Shown here in pieces: positions 1 through 11,949 of a stretch of 64,000 bases of DNA. Numbering within the stretch: position 1 is the stretch's first letter; each line of letters begins with the position of its first letter. Source of the stretch: Mactra quadrangularis (lineage: Eukaryota > Mollusca > Bivalvia > Venerida > Mactridae); assembly GCA_025267735.1 (NCBI GenBank), contig CM046309.1, forward strand, positions 29,768,702-29,832,701, read 5' to 3'. The notes beneath the pieces were generated by a model. The model worked only from the letters and a program-made list of their open reading frames with translations. It was not told the origin of the DNA and did not search any database. The translations under genes were made by a program, and so were the position numbers.

Positions 1-3000
1 CAGTGAATATGATACATTGAAAGTATATGGACATGGCACTAAAGAAGTTTTAACAAATGGTATGAATATTATCTGGCCACACACGAACACAGCAAAAACT
101 ACATTCACATTCAGCGTGTCAAGTCTCTCTAATAGCGGCAAAGGTTTTATGGTCTGTTTCCTATGTAAGTATTGTTCAATTTTAACCCAACTGATTTAAA
201 TACTCACTACAGTACGACTGTACTGGCGATCGATTCAAATCAAAATTCAACTGTATGCGTCAGTGACAGTTGAATGAAATTTAACACAATGTCATTATTC
301 CTTACATATATATTATATTACAGTGTTATATCACTGTTTATATGTACATGCTCAAAAGTTTACATGTCCTTCCGCAAAAAATAAGATAAAAATTATCGTA
401 AGTCCATTTGTGACTTTGTCACAGAAAATTCGGAGAATAGATAAAATTTTAATAATATGACATTCAAAAGTATTGAACATTGTATGAGACTTATTACAGG
501 TAAGTTTTACTACTAGAACATCAAAATTGTTTGTTTTGTAGTGAAATGGCCTTAAAGGGACATTTTCTTCTCAAATTAGCATTTGGACTTAAATTAGTCA
601 AACTAGCAATATTTCACAATAACAAAAATGATCTTTATTGCGAAACTTTGCTCTGAAATGATTCAAATTTTATGCATGTACATGGTTTTTGTTGTTGACA
701 TGCGGTGATTTTGTCGTAAGTTTTTCTATAATACATAATGCGGATGCACAGTCATTAAAAGGAAGTCAATAACATTGAATTGAATTGCACTACTACATGT
801 AAATATGTATTTGAATTCTGTTTAAACTGAATAAGTTTATTTTCAAATGTCAAAACTATACCTGACACTAAAACAAGAACTAAATTCAATATTTGCAACA
901 TATGGATTTGATCCAATTTGTAGCTATTAAAGATCGGAAGGTTCTTTAGTCAGACGAGAATGACTCGTCTGGCTTACCAAATCATCATGATATTGCGTTA
1001 AGTCAAGACCTAGTTTATATGATAGTTTCGTGTTAAACAGAAAAATGATATAACATGAATTGTTTTCATGGAACTGCGACCAATTACCTTCCTTCTGTTA
1101 TTGTTTTAAACCAATAGAATGACGTCTTATAGTCGTGACATACATAGGCTATATTGTTCCAAATCTTACCTTCTAGATTAATCGTGACTACTCGTCAATT
1201 TCCGTGACTTAAAACAGTGTGTTTTCATTGGACAAAAACAGGTCGAAATCAAAGTGCTCCTAGATGGCCTTACGTGTGTTTATTATCATATTGTTGAGCT
1301 TAAAAATGCGATTAGCAAGATGCGTATCATGAAGAACAAAGAAGAAACTTAATGTATGATAATACTGGTTTCGGTCATCAAATGCTGATTAAGCACTCTT
1401 TTTAGAGACGTAAATATTATTATTATGGCATGAGCGGTTGTTAGTTTACTTAATACTACTTGAGTGCCTTGACTTGTTAAAACGTCGTCGTAAAACATTA
1501 TAATAAAATTTTGTTAAGTAATTCCCAAAAAATATAAACGATTTTATTGAAGTTTTTATGAACATTTTTATATGTCTTCCCACTTTCGATAAATAGACGA
1601 TGATGCTACATGTATCACTCGTTAGACGCCGTATCTAATCGAGGGTTTTTAGACTCATATTGAAGGCATATGCGCTTTTACAGACCAAACGGTTTTTTAA
1701 TGACAAATTAAGCGATATTGACACTAAAATCATGAAATAATGCATTAAACCTCCTAGAATTGAAGGCTGGGTCAATTTTACATTGAATTGTGTATGAGTA
1801 AGTAAAGTTTGATTTGACTGTTGTTGATACGTCGTAGATAAATTTTGTTGCAAGATGACTTTTTAGGGTGTTTTTAATAAATTTTCAATAGTGAATTACA
1901 ATAAAGTAATATATTTGACATTGAACTTTTAATGTTCTGTATTGTAGTTATTGATATGGATGATGAAAGGACATTTAATGCATGTGATGCTATAACAATG
2001 GATGGTTTAATAGAAAATATAGAACCAACAACACAACAAAATGATAGATTTAGTGATCTTCTTATACCACGTGATCACCTACATACTGCAAGTTTATCTG
2101 ACCAAGAAATTAGCATTCCTAGAAGTGAGTACTACTGCTTGTTCACGTGACGTGATTACTGATATATTAGTCACGTGATACAAAACACGTACGTTTATGT
2201 CACATGATACATTTATTTGTTTGAAACAAGTATGTCTAATTTGTATTTATCGTCACGAAACAGATCACGTATTTCAATTGATATAAAATATGTTTGTCAC
2301 GTAAGACCGTATATGCTTATCGTGTAATACCAAATAAGGTTGCTACGTTATGCATATATACCAAAGATGATGTTGGACATATCTAAGGTTCGTCATGATT
2401 AAATTTATTATAACTCTCTGGTATATGTTCATATTTAAGCAATGTCACCAGGAAAGAATTCGTAAGTCTTCAAGAAACACCATTTGTCTCTCACTAGCCA
2501 AATGTAAAATATAAGTATATATGGCTATGATAAAACGAATACCAATACACGCAGTATATTTGGTCAAACATTTTACTGAACTTAGTACTCTGAATCAGTG
2601 TTCCAACAAAGTAACTACATGTATATACAATGAAATTGATTTATATATACATATACATGTATCGAAACCAGTATCGACAAATAACTTTAGCAAATGCTTC
2701 AATTCTAAGTAAAATATAAACAAAGAGCACTTCAAGATTGTTATGGTTATGTTTCAGCTATTGTTTGATTTAAATTCATAACTTTACTAAGAATTTAACA
2801 TTTTGTAACGTAGGAATGTCCACCCTTAGAAATAGATATGACGTGTTAACTGTTGTCATGTTTTACCGGTCACAAAGGAAGTATATTTCCTTGTAACTAC
2901 GAAACAGAAACCATAAGTATTGTTAACCTATTCTAAACCACATACTGTGAGAGTTCAGTTGGTTTTGTTTGTTTGTTTGGGTTTTACGGCGCACCAACAC

Positions 3001-3547
3001 AGAAAGGTCATATCGCGCCTTAAGGAAAAGAAAGTAATATTATTTGACGTAGTAAACAAATCAAATAACACAACGATAAATTGATTACAAACTCATACTG
3101 TTTTCCTTGTTTATTTATTTTTGTCCAAGTATTTTTACTAAACAATTAAAGCATGTGTTTCTATGCATCCAGTTGTACAAATTTACTAGTTTATTTGAAT
3201 AATGATTCAGGCCTCTAGCCCATAACATATAATACAATACAACATAAAGCAATAATTGTAAAGCAATGACATATTTACAAAAATACATGCAACTCAGTTT
3301 CAACCATATGAGGTACATGTAGTACTAGACTACTAAATTATTAGAAAATTTGACAATTGAATGTATTAACACTTTATTTCTATTATACATTCCAGGGTGT
3401 ATGAAACGAAAATCTATGAAATCAAGGGGAAAATGCATTGCTAAGATGAAAAGACGATCAGAACGTAGACAAGGGAACGAAAAACGTAGACATAGACGAA
3501 ACAAGAATAAAGATAGACAAAGAAAAAATAAAAATAACAAATATTAA
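1..3547 (+). CDS. 3' part of a secreted CUB-like protein with a basic tail (paralog A)
   Basis: Three exons are seen: 1-164 (open at the window edge), 1948-2124 and 3396-3547. All internal junctions are phase 1, with donors GTAAGT and GTGAGT and clean AG acceptors; the stop is TAA at 3547. The first exon ends a CUB-like beta-sandwich: YDTLKVYGHG, then a stretch ending SNSGKGFMVCF. The second exon is an acidic, Ser/Thr/Asp-rich linker. The third encodes about 50 residues dominated by Lys and Arg, such as KMKRRSERR. The same domain order and splice phases occur in the gene at 14532-18268, which keeps more of its 5' exons, so this is the upstream member of a tandem duplication. The tail could bind polyanions or act as a localisation signal; that is inference. 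Upstream exons and the signal peptide lie outside the window. Confidence 0.7.
245..275. repeat. Small TTCAACTGT hairpin
   Basis: Arms ATTCAACTGT and ACAGTTGAAT are separated by 11 bases within the first intron of the gene above. Similar TTCAACTG(T/C)CAGTGG hairpins occur at 56516-56580 and near 61342, suggesting remnants of one fold-back family. Confidence 0.5.
2143..2350. repeat. Cluster of CACGTG-like motifs in an intron
   Basis: Directly after the donor of the second exon of paralog A there are several near-copies of (G)TCACGTGA, at about 2143, 2171, 2199, 2253, 2264 and 2296. They are spaced irregularly and interrupted by AT-rich sequence. They look like a decayed tandem array or an E-box cluster; function unknown. 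Confidence 0.35.
2951..3045 (+). repeat. Dispersed repeat fragment, GTTTGTTTGGGTTTTACGGC type
   Basis: A (GTTT)n lead runs into TTTTACGGCGCACCAACACAG and then AAGGTCATATCGCGCC. I recall this kind of segment as a common dispersed, SINE-like repeat in bivalve genomes, but cannot check it. It lies in the last intron of paralog A. Confidence 0.35.
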
Positions 3548-3713
3548 ATTATCTTATCTTGAGATTTAAACCACAAAAGTTATAGATAACGATAATGTGA
3601 AATGACAAGATCTCGTCTATTTTTATACTCATATTTTATTCACCTGCTCCAATGAATACATTGATCTTAGACCAGCCGCTTTATGGTTAACAAATGTATG
3701 TCACCCTATGTTA

Positions 3714-3899
3714 TGGTGGCCTATTTCTGCCATCAGATAACCACATAACTAACTAGATATTTAAAAGGTTAACAAGTTACGGTAACGAGTTAACCTCTTA
3801 CGTTAATCAAGTTAAGTGGTTAACTAGTTACCGTAACTAGTTAACCTCTTAATTAACTAATTAGTTATGTGGTTATCTGATGGCAGAAATAGGCCACCA
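3714..3899. mobile_element. 186-bp MITE with 39-bp perfect TIRs and TA target site
   Basis: The left end TGGTGGCCTATTTCTGCC and its exact reverse complement at the right end continue as perfect TIRs for about 39 bases, up to CATAACTAA. TA dinucleotides flank both sides (3712-3713 and 3900-3901). The short interior is itself palindromic, with repeated GTTAAC and GTTACGGTAAC-type words. No coding capacity. The TA duplication and length fit a Tc1/mariner-type MITE. Confidence 0.85.
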
Positions 3900-3901
3900 T
3901 A

Positions 3902-5780
3902 CCATATACCTATCACTGTTTTGTATTTTATAAATAAACGAGCGAGACCTGTCTACAAATATCATGCCCAAACATAATGTTATGTGAACATCAGAGCAGG
4001 TTTATAAATTTGAACATATACGTTTATATCTCTGCAGCTTTGAGGAATATTTCCATTGTCATTTCGACATTCAGCGTTTATTCGCATGTTATATTCATTT
4101 TCTGTACAGCTTTTTATGTTGCGTTTAGTCACTCCTAGCAGTAAATGCGGCTACAATCGAGAGCTTTATGTACATCAGTACATTTAACGCGTGGCCCTAG
4201 ATATCCGAACATCTTTGGGTTCAATACAAAAGGAAGTCTGGTTTCCAGCTTCTATTGTAAACATAGTGTCGTACATTCTGTACACAAACGGTCTAACTGA
4301 CCTCTGTACGGAGACGCCGAGCATCATGGGTAAAACTGTTTATTTACCTGAAAACACGTGGCAATGTTTACATTCTAATAATTTCCCCCTTCAAGTATTA
4401 TGAACAAATAGAGTATGTATTTTGAGTCTACTCAATAAAATTTAACAATCCAACCAACTATCAAACTTTTTAACCGGTAGTTAAACCTCCATCCTAACGT
4501 GTTTACATCTGTCATTCTTTTAGACTTTACACAGACATTTGAAATCGAAAGTAGACTAGAGTACACGGTTTAACTATGCATCTGTACCTTTAGAGGTTTA
4601 AAAGTACTTTGTATCTATGGATTTATATTCCTGTAGTTATAAGTGATCATTTATTTTACATTTTAACAATGATTTTGTCAAAAAACAAAAATATCCTACG
4701 ATTTTGTCTTCATCCGCCGCACTGTATTCTGTTGCGTACCAAACGCCGAATACGGGGACGCGTTGTGCGTCTTAGTATAGAGGTGATATCTTCACCTTCT
4801 ATAATGTAGTGTCGTATACAAAGGGGCATGTAATCCATACTTTACAAAAGGTTTGGGCTTTAGAGGTTTCTGGATTTGTCAGTACATTGGTGCACTCTTG
4901 TGTCCAGACTAGGACCGGGAAAAAGTGTCGGAGATTCCTGTTTTTTTTTTAAGTTACACAACATGCATCACTAACACTTTGCTACTGCTTTACTAATAAT
5001 GCACCAGTCATTTGACACCATAAATATGTGTTTGGTTGATTTAGAATGTTATATTATAATGTTCTTGTTTTTTGTTTTTGTTTTTTTACTTCTTTTAAAT
5101 AAAATTATGTAATGATTACAACTGGTATTGTATAGTAAAGTAGAAAACATTTCAAGATGAGGAAGTGGGCTTTAATGTGTTTGTAAGATGAGGATTATGT
5201 TACACATTAGTGCCACATAAAGCGCTTTCTGGTACTTTTAAAAATTTATATACTTACAGGTACTCGTTCACGGATTTCAACGTTAATATCAACTTTTTCT
5301 AAAACTATCAAAACCGTATGGAAACATGTTTGGTAGCAGGAAAGTAGTGTTCTGATAATGACAATTATAGTGCAAATTGAAATACAACTATAAATGATGT
5401 TGTTTCATGTAGTAAATATCCACCCCGTATGTCACGGTATAGACCATTTTAATGCATTTATGTGACTTTTATTGTATATTTTTTGCTTCATTATAGGTTA
5501 GAATGTCTTAAAATAATAAGAATTAATTTCTCTGACATAATTAAAGACACTAAATGGTATTTTGAAATTATAGAAGAAATAAACAATATATGTGAACTGG
5601 TACCTTTAAACATTTACTCGAGTTCAAATCACTCATGCTGAACAGCATTCTTGATGTCTTTACCCAATGAAATGATGATGGTGAAGATGATGACGAAGAA
5701 AAGGTGAATATGAAAAAGTTCATCCGCGAAATATGCATGCAACATCATTATATACAGAATTCAGGATGTGTCTGACGAAT
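3902..5780. other. Intergenic, no gene seen
   Basis: Downstream of paralog A. AT-rich with short homopolymers. Only short open frames, none with recognisable composition or splice support. AATAAA-type words near 3931 and 4434 could be polyadenylation signals for paralog A, but none stands out. Confidence 0.5.
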
Positions 5781-6185
5781 TTAGAATAATAATAAAGACT
5801 TTATTTATAGAGGCAACACAATTAGACAAAGCCCAATCTTCCCTGTGAGCCTCTTGACAACGGTATTTACATAATATATACAACAAGCAAGGTTAAAAAA
5901 CAACAACATATGACAAATGATAATAGATATTTACACCAATATACAATAAGAGTTATAGATTGATGTTAAAGTCCCCATAATAATGGAATCTTTATTCTCA
6001 CTTGTGATTTTTTCTAGAGTCAGTTCATAATCATCAATAATGATTTATGACGGTTTAGTATTCCACCACACACTATAATTGTTTTTGAAAGAATTTAAAG
6101 TTCTAGCTGTTTGTACTACTTTTGGTAAAGTGTTCCATAATCCACAAAATGAGTCAACGATAAAAATATCCAGTATAGTTCATAC
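5781..6185 (-). mobile_element. 5'-truncated LINE, 3' end only
   Basis: Reading the - strand from about 6170, a frame encodes VDSFCGLWNTLPKVV, then SFKNNYSVWWNTKPS and a stop. The word LWNTLP followed by SFKN is the typical C-terminus of non-LTR retrotransposon reverse transcriptases. Beyond the stop is a 3' tail ending AATAAAGTCTTTATTATTATT (ATT-rich terminus, about 5781-5805). The 5' end is lost, as usual for target-primed reverse transcription. It ends 20 bases downstream of the stop codon of the - strand gene at 6206, so it may form part of that gene's 3' UTR. Confidence 0.75.
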
Positions 6186-6205
6186 AGTGTAAGTGTCTAA
6201 TGATA

Positions 6206-8322
6206 TTAAGCAACAGCGGTATTATAGTAGCATTTACAACTACCATTACAACAAGTTGCAAAAGGTGTCTGAGGATCGACTGGATGTCCAGCAAGCCAAC
6301 GTAACTTATGTCCAATATTCATGTATATAGTGGTTGCAATGGCAACTATCGTGACAAGAAGACCAAATAAAAGATTTAAGGCACAAATTGTTTTTAAACT
6401 GCCATGTTTACACATCAGCTCACCTCCGTCTGTTTTAGAATGATTTACACATGAAGCTAGACCTATCCCAGAATACGTTGCATTTAGTGCTCCTAATGTT
6501 ACATCCATTACTATAAGCATATAGAATGCCATCAACTGTAATAGAATAGAAAATACTCATTACAACAAATATAAGTGTTTCCATTGCATTCGCATTAATG
6601 GATAATGTTATTTTATTATTTCTTGAATGTATTTATTTTTAATAAGCTTCACTTGTGCCTTACGCAACCAGGGGAGTATTATGTCCGATACACTTGTTTT
6701 CAATGAAACTATATATAGCATGAAGAGTTTTAATGAGCTTCAGATTAAATTCATTGAAGAAATCAAGTATGCATAATATGAACATACTGGTAGACTGCTT
6801 GCACATTTTATAAATAATAAAATAGTATCTAAAATCTCTGCTGTTTCGTCTCACAATTCAAAATAAGCTCACCAGGTCAACTCTCAGAAATAAATTTCTG
6901 AACTCATATGGGCGAAATATGGTCATATGGTCTCTTTTGCTTTACTTTTCTAATGCATGAATTTTCAAAAACAAAACGGAAATAGATTATCCGCTTTGCG
7001 ACATACAGAGCACGGTGAGTGGGAGCCTATTATATGCTCAAAGTATGAGCTATCGTGGGCGACATTGACCTTGACAATTATAGCTACATACCCATAAACA
7101 TATTAATTGTGCGACACATCGTCTTAATGTGGGAAGATTGGAGACAACAAATACAATAAAAAACATTTATTAGAAACAAAATTCAGGTCTGGACGTGAAA
7201 TTGCTACGGACGGTCGGACAGACGGACTGACGGATGCAGACCTAAACATAATACGTCCATTCGATTTAATTAAAACGACTTACACTACGTCTACTTCCTG
7301 AAGGGTCATCTGTATTGTAAGTTCCTGCAAAATTGTTACCAAATATACATACCAATAACGTCTGAAATAAAATGTAATAAAATAATTATGCACAATAAAA
7401 GTACGTTATGCCGATCAACAATATTTGCCACGTTTGAGTGAGTTAGTTTTTCTTTGTTTTCAAAAACATCGACAGTTTGAAGTAGAAATCAAGCAAAAAC
7501 TCTTTGCACTTAACAATGTATGTATTTAGTGAAAAGGTTTTTATGTACAAATTCAGCATGCAATTCAATTTAAAAGTATCTAAGAAAATAAACTATATAA
7601 CTCGTATATATACACATGTGCCCGTATCAATTTATTACAAACTTATCTCTATTTTGCCTAGATGACTCAATTACGCATGAAAATACATGTACTGAGTTGG
7701 CACGATCGAAAATGATAACAGATGCTGCATGAAATTCTGTGGTAATGCTTTCAACACTAAAAAAACAGTACGGTGTCAAACCACGACCATGCATAATGGC
7801 AGATGAACCATATTCTTTATCGGGATTGCTACGCACGATAAAACATGATGGAACTTGGCCTAGTTTACTGCAAGACTATTTTTTGTGCTGGAGATTTAGA
7901 GTTCAGGAACAAGTCGGAAACTTTCTTGGAATGTTAAGTGAAAGTTATTTTAGGCGCTGCTAAGTGTCATTCTAATTTGGTTCAACAGCATATCGAAGAA
8001 AATCAATCGTTAGTTTACTTTATTAGCAATTCTTTCTGACCACATGATATAAGCCCTGGTAACTTTCATATTACTTTACCATGGTACTAGGCACTGATCG
8101 TGACATTTTAAGAGCATACTATATAACAATGCATGTATAACAGAAAACTTACAACAACTCCACACCATATACCAGAACCTGTACTGTACGGAAATGGAGG
8201 AAATGGTGATGCATAAATTAATGTGAGAATACCGCTTATAATACAACCTATAGAAGCGAATCCCATGACGATAGACACCCAATTAATAACATATAAGACT
8301 GTTTCAAGGTTGAACTTCTCTC
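6206..8322 (-). CDS. Multi-pass membrane protein, MS4A/tetraspan-like (5' exon not found)
   Basis: Three exons on the - strand join in phase: 8322-8153 (after TTTCAG, donor GTAAGT), 7361-7284 (after TTATTTCAG, donor GTAAGT) and 6538-6206, ending in TAA. The joined product begins EKFNLETVLYVINWVSIVMG, passes GSGIWCGVV and TLLVCIFGNNFAGTY, and ends CCNGSCKCYYNTAVA. Hydrophobic stretches lie in VLYVINWVSIVMGFASIG, IWCGVVTLLVCIF, LMAFYMLIVMDVTLGA and LNLLFGLLVTIVAIATTIY, so four membrane segments are likely. The SGIWCG turn between segments one and two recalls MS4A/CD20-type proteins. A Cys-rich short tail follows the last segment. The first exon must end with one leftover base and lies upstream of 8322; I could not identify it. 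The family call is tentative, while the exon model is well supported by phase. Confidence 0.65.
6860..7260. repeat. Probable dispersed retroelement-like repeat in an intron
   Basis: Contains GTGGGCGACATTGACCTTGAC, then GTGCGACACATCGTCTTAATG and an ACGGACGGTCGGACAGACGG tract. Alternating GGACGGACAGACGG tails after GTGCGACACATCGTCTTA are, as I recall, common in molluscan SINE/RTE-derived repeats. Ends not resolved. It sits between the last two exons of the - strand membrane protein gene. Confidence 0.4.
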
Positions 8323-10436
8323 CTGAAACATAGAAAGTACATTACTCAAGAAATAACATACAGCTATCTAAACTTTGTTTATGAATTAAACATAGGCAAG
8401 AGTTTTTAAGCGCCAAAATTAAATACATACATGTACCATATGTTTAAGCAAGAGTTATTTAGTAAGCACATCAAAACATGTGTCTCATGTCAAACAATAT
8501 GTTCTATTCTACGACAAATCTATAGAAAACTGTTTTATTGATTCTAAAAATGAATAATTTCACTCTAGGTTCTATATACGGTAAAGTTTAAGAGCTGTGT
8601 ATACATGTATATGTGTTATATTAAAAATATAGATGACATCACGTTAACATACGGAACTCCTCGGCCATTCCCTACGAATAACCTCGGACATATTTAGACG
8701 CCATTTTGGAAAAACCGGTATTGAAGTAAACAAATACACGATCGTTAAGGCGATGACTGAAGTTTTGTTTTTAGTCCGTAAATTTGAAATTACACATTTC
8801 AATGATACCGATGAACAATATTTGTTTCAATTTAAAACAAATAAATATGTTTAGACATAGATCTGTGTGTATACGACAAGAACTATTTTGTGTAACCGTT
8901 ACGTGCTTCGCCTCGCGTAGGTAGTAATAATCTCAAAGAATCAGTGAAGACCCCCACGAATCCTTCCGAGATTATTCATTCATGAAAGGTCGAGGTGTTC
9001 CGAGTGATCACGTTAAATGTAGAGTGAAAACGCGCGAGGCAATGTTAGATCAAAGTATTGAAATACAGAAAGACTTTCCTGCACATTGAAACCTAACAAA
9101 TCCATACTAATGATTACTCCTTACACATTAGATTCAAGTACAAATCGAGCAGGGCAAAAAAAATGCGGGCGAATTGTTTATTCTACCCTGAATACTAGCA
9201 AATACTACTGCTTAGTGTATTAACGAGATTCAACTCTGTCCATCAATATATGTAAACACCTGTCAATGATCATTGAAATAAAAACGCGTCTGACTCAGTT
9301 GATTGACGTAACTACTTTTATCGCCTAGAAATTAACTGCGTAGTAAATCAGAGACGCGTGTATCACTCAGCAGGTTAAACTGGTCTGGCATCCGAATCGT
9401 CGATAGCTTTCGTTTTGTGATATAACTTAAGCCTTTTTGGCGAAATCGCCAAAAGACTAAAAAGTAATTAGTTAGCACATCAGATAAGCTAAAGCTTCAT
9501 TATATCTCTCTTACAGAATGCTAAACGGTTTTCTGCTATAGCATACTTTATAGGAATCACAAATGTTTCAGTCGTTGAGAATAGATAATACATGCGGTGC
9601 ATAGATAAACTTAGTATTTCAGAATACGTAATACGCATATTCCACTAAGGATTATCTTTATTTTGTAGTAATATATCCTAATAATGTATAGCAGTACAAC
9701 TAAAAACAATCTGCTTCTTAAAGTCCCGATTCTTTTAAGCGATATGTATACATTTAAGAACTGACTTTTTACGAAAAAAAACCTATCGCTTTTTTCCTGA
9801 AAATAGATGCTCCTCAGTACCAATAAATGGAATCCTTGTTTATATCCGTTCGTTTCTACTTGAGACAAATTATTTATCATAATAACTTTCCGAGCATTAT
9901 TTTATCGACAAAGTTGTACAATAACACATAAATTTAATTATTTATGAACACTTACCCATACTGTCCAATCAATAATTATGTCAAATTTTAAAATGTCCTA
10001 AATCCGAAATCACGGGATGTCCTATATAAAATAAGCACTACTGACAGTTCTTGTCACTGGTATTTTTGTTCATAAAAATATACAAAACATAAAATTCGAA
10101 GCAAAATTGCTAGTATGAAATGAAAACATTTAAATATCGACTATGGTTATCTTTCTAGGGCAAAGTATTTGATTTTTATTGGTTATAGTGCACATAATCA
10201 AGGTTTTATATCAATGCAACAGCTAAACATTAATACCGTACTATCTCGTCTAAAATAATCAAGTTATCAGTAACGACATAGGTGATGTATTTATTTATAG
10301 ATATATTTATATACATATATATCTGAAAAGACCTGTCAAATTCAAATCTAAAAAGCCTTATCACACGAACGATTTATCTAATGTTTGCACATGAAATACA
10401 AATGAAATTTGTTGAATTTAACGTCGTAGCACAGTG
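8323..10436. other. Upstream region of the - strand membrane gene, no exon assigned
   Basis: Should contain the promoter and 5' exon(s) of the gene ending at 6206, but no exon with a convincing start and phase was found. 8640-9060 is richer in CpG than its surroundings and has an imperfect hairpin (TAATAATCTC / GAGATTATT, about 8926-8978). A short palindrome CTTTTTGGCGAAATCGCCAAAAG lies near 9433-9457. Confidence 0.4.
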
Positions 10437-10680
10437 GCTGTCAATCAACCTACAAATCGCTCCTGAAAAGACTTAGTCACTGGATTTACCTGTAAATCAT
10501 TTATTAGGCGCATACTTCTATCCATCGTTGACAGGCAACTGCCTTACATGATTTAGAATCAGTAGTAGGAGAGAGAATGGCCGTAAAAATGACTTCATGA
10601 TCAAGCTCCACTCCATAGAATCGAACCCACGACCCCTCTCTCTATCAGAATACTTGTGGGCCATCGACTAGACTGGCCGG
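10437..10680 (-). mobile_element. tRNA-derived SINE, - strand
   Basis: On the - strand the head reads CCAGTCTAGTCGATGGCCC (degenerate A box). About 40 bases later comes GGGTCGTGGGTTCGATTC, a near-perfect tRNA B box at 10618-10630, then a non-tRNA body running leftwards. The A-to-B spacing fits a tRNA-derived SINE. The 3' end is not defined. Confidence 0.55.
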
Positions 10681-11947
10681 ATGGGATAAATGAATACAAA
10701 ATGAGAACTCATGTCATGCATATTTTCATAATTTTAGATGTTGGTGCCATTTACGAACTTCATGATATATTTCAACGCTTGTATTACTGTCAATTTTATT
10801 GTGTCGCTATGATCAAGTTTAAGCTGGTATGCTATGCAAAAAAAACCTGAACGACTGTCTAGCAAGCGTCTTATGTTTGGGTTAACATTTTTATATTCTT
10901 TCTAGCCACTATCGCTAGAACTATCGAAACTTCACTACTATGTTTCGCGGCTTAACGTTCCTATCTCATTGCTTCAGTTTATGACAAATAATCACTGGCA
11001 TTGGGTTCAAACTTCAAGCATTGGCCTTCACATCTTGAGTGGACAATTTCCTACTCAAACATTATTTCTCGAGTTAGTTTCCGTGTTATTAACTTTTCGA
11101 ACGAGTTATTGAACTTGTGGTGGTCGATTGCGAAGGCGCCAATTAGAATACAATACTGTATGCTACGTTGATTGTCCAGGAGAATTTTCAATCAAAAGTA
11201 GCATTTTAGGACCTGGGATTATGAATAGCATAGTGTTGATGAATAGGAAACACTGCATTTTCGGCATCTATCTTATTTACTACGCTTGGAGTTGAATTGT
11301 GAGCTGAGCGGCAAATCGTTATCTTCATTTAGAATTTAAAGCAATCACCTCATTTAAAGCCACTACACCGACGAAGGCTTCCTAGACGCTTTGGTTTGTT
11401 GTTTTATCTTATGTAAATTATAACTTAGTGTTTTTGCCAGATTTCAGCATCTGTAAGTCTGATATTCGTCTGATTTATCAGTGAAAAAAATGTGTTCCCA
11501 GGTTGTTTATAAAATTGGTTGCAGAACTTCAGCTAGCCTTGAACTAAATTTCCTCACCTTAATTTCTAGGTTATTCTATATTTATTTTTGTACATTTTAT
11601 TAAACGGCTGGGTCTGGTTCTATCGACAAACAGTTGATTGATAAAGTTACCAGGGCAATGTTTATTTCTGATTATGTAAACAGTTTAAACAATACAAAGT
11701 TGTTAGTTTAAAAATGTTTCTTACAATGGATTGTTATTCTGTTTCATGGCTTTTTGTGATACGTAAGTTGAGTTTATGGTTTTTACTTCATTAGCTTTAT
11801 CCAGTTAATATATAGTTTCTGGAGTTGTTGATGCGAAATCAGGACTTCATGAGAATGCGGACAAAGTGAGGGGATAGAGTCTCTAGGAAAGTTTTAGGCA
11901 CTACATATACATTATTTATGCATTACTATGAAAAGTATCGATACGTA
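10681..11947. other. Intergenic, no gene seen
   Basis: Low-complexity AT-rich sequence without supported exons, RNA genes or paired repeats. Confidence 0.5.
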
Positions 11948-11949
11948 TA

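Noticed and set aside
7739..7963. 74-codon + strand frame in the membrane-gene intron
   Set aside because: No homolog recognised; antisense to an intron; no splice signals that would extend it.
9611..9880. 89-codon - strand frame upstream of the membrane gene as its missing 5' exon
   Set aside because: Composition is that of AT-rich non-coding DNA, and no donor gives the one-base phase needed to join 8322.
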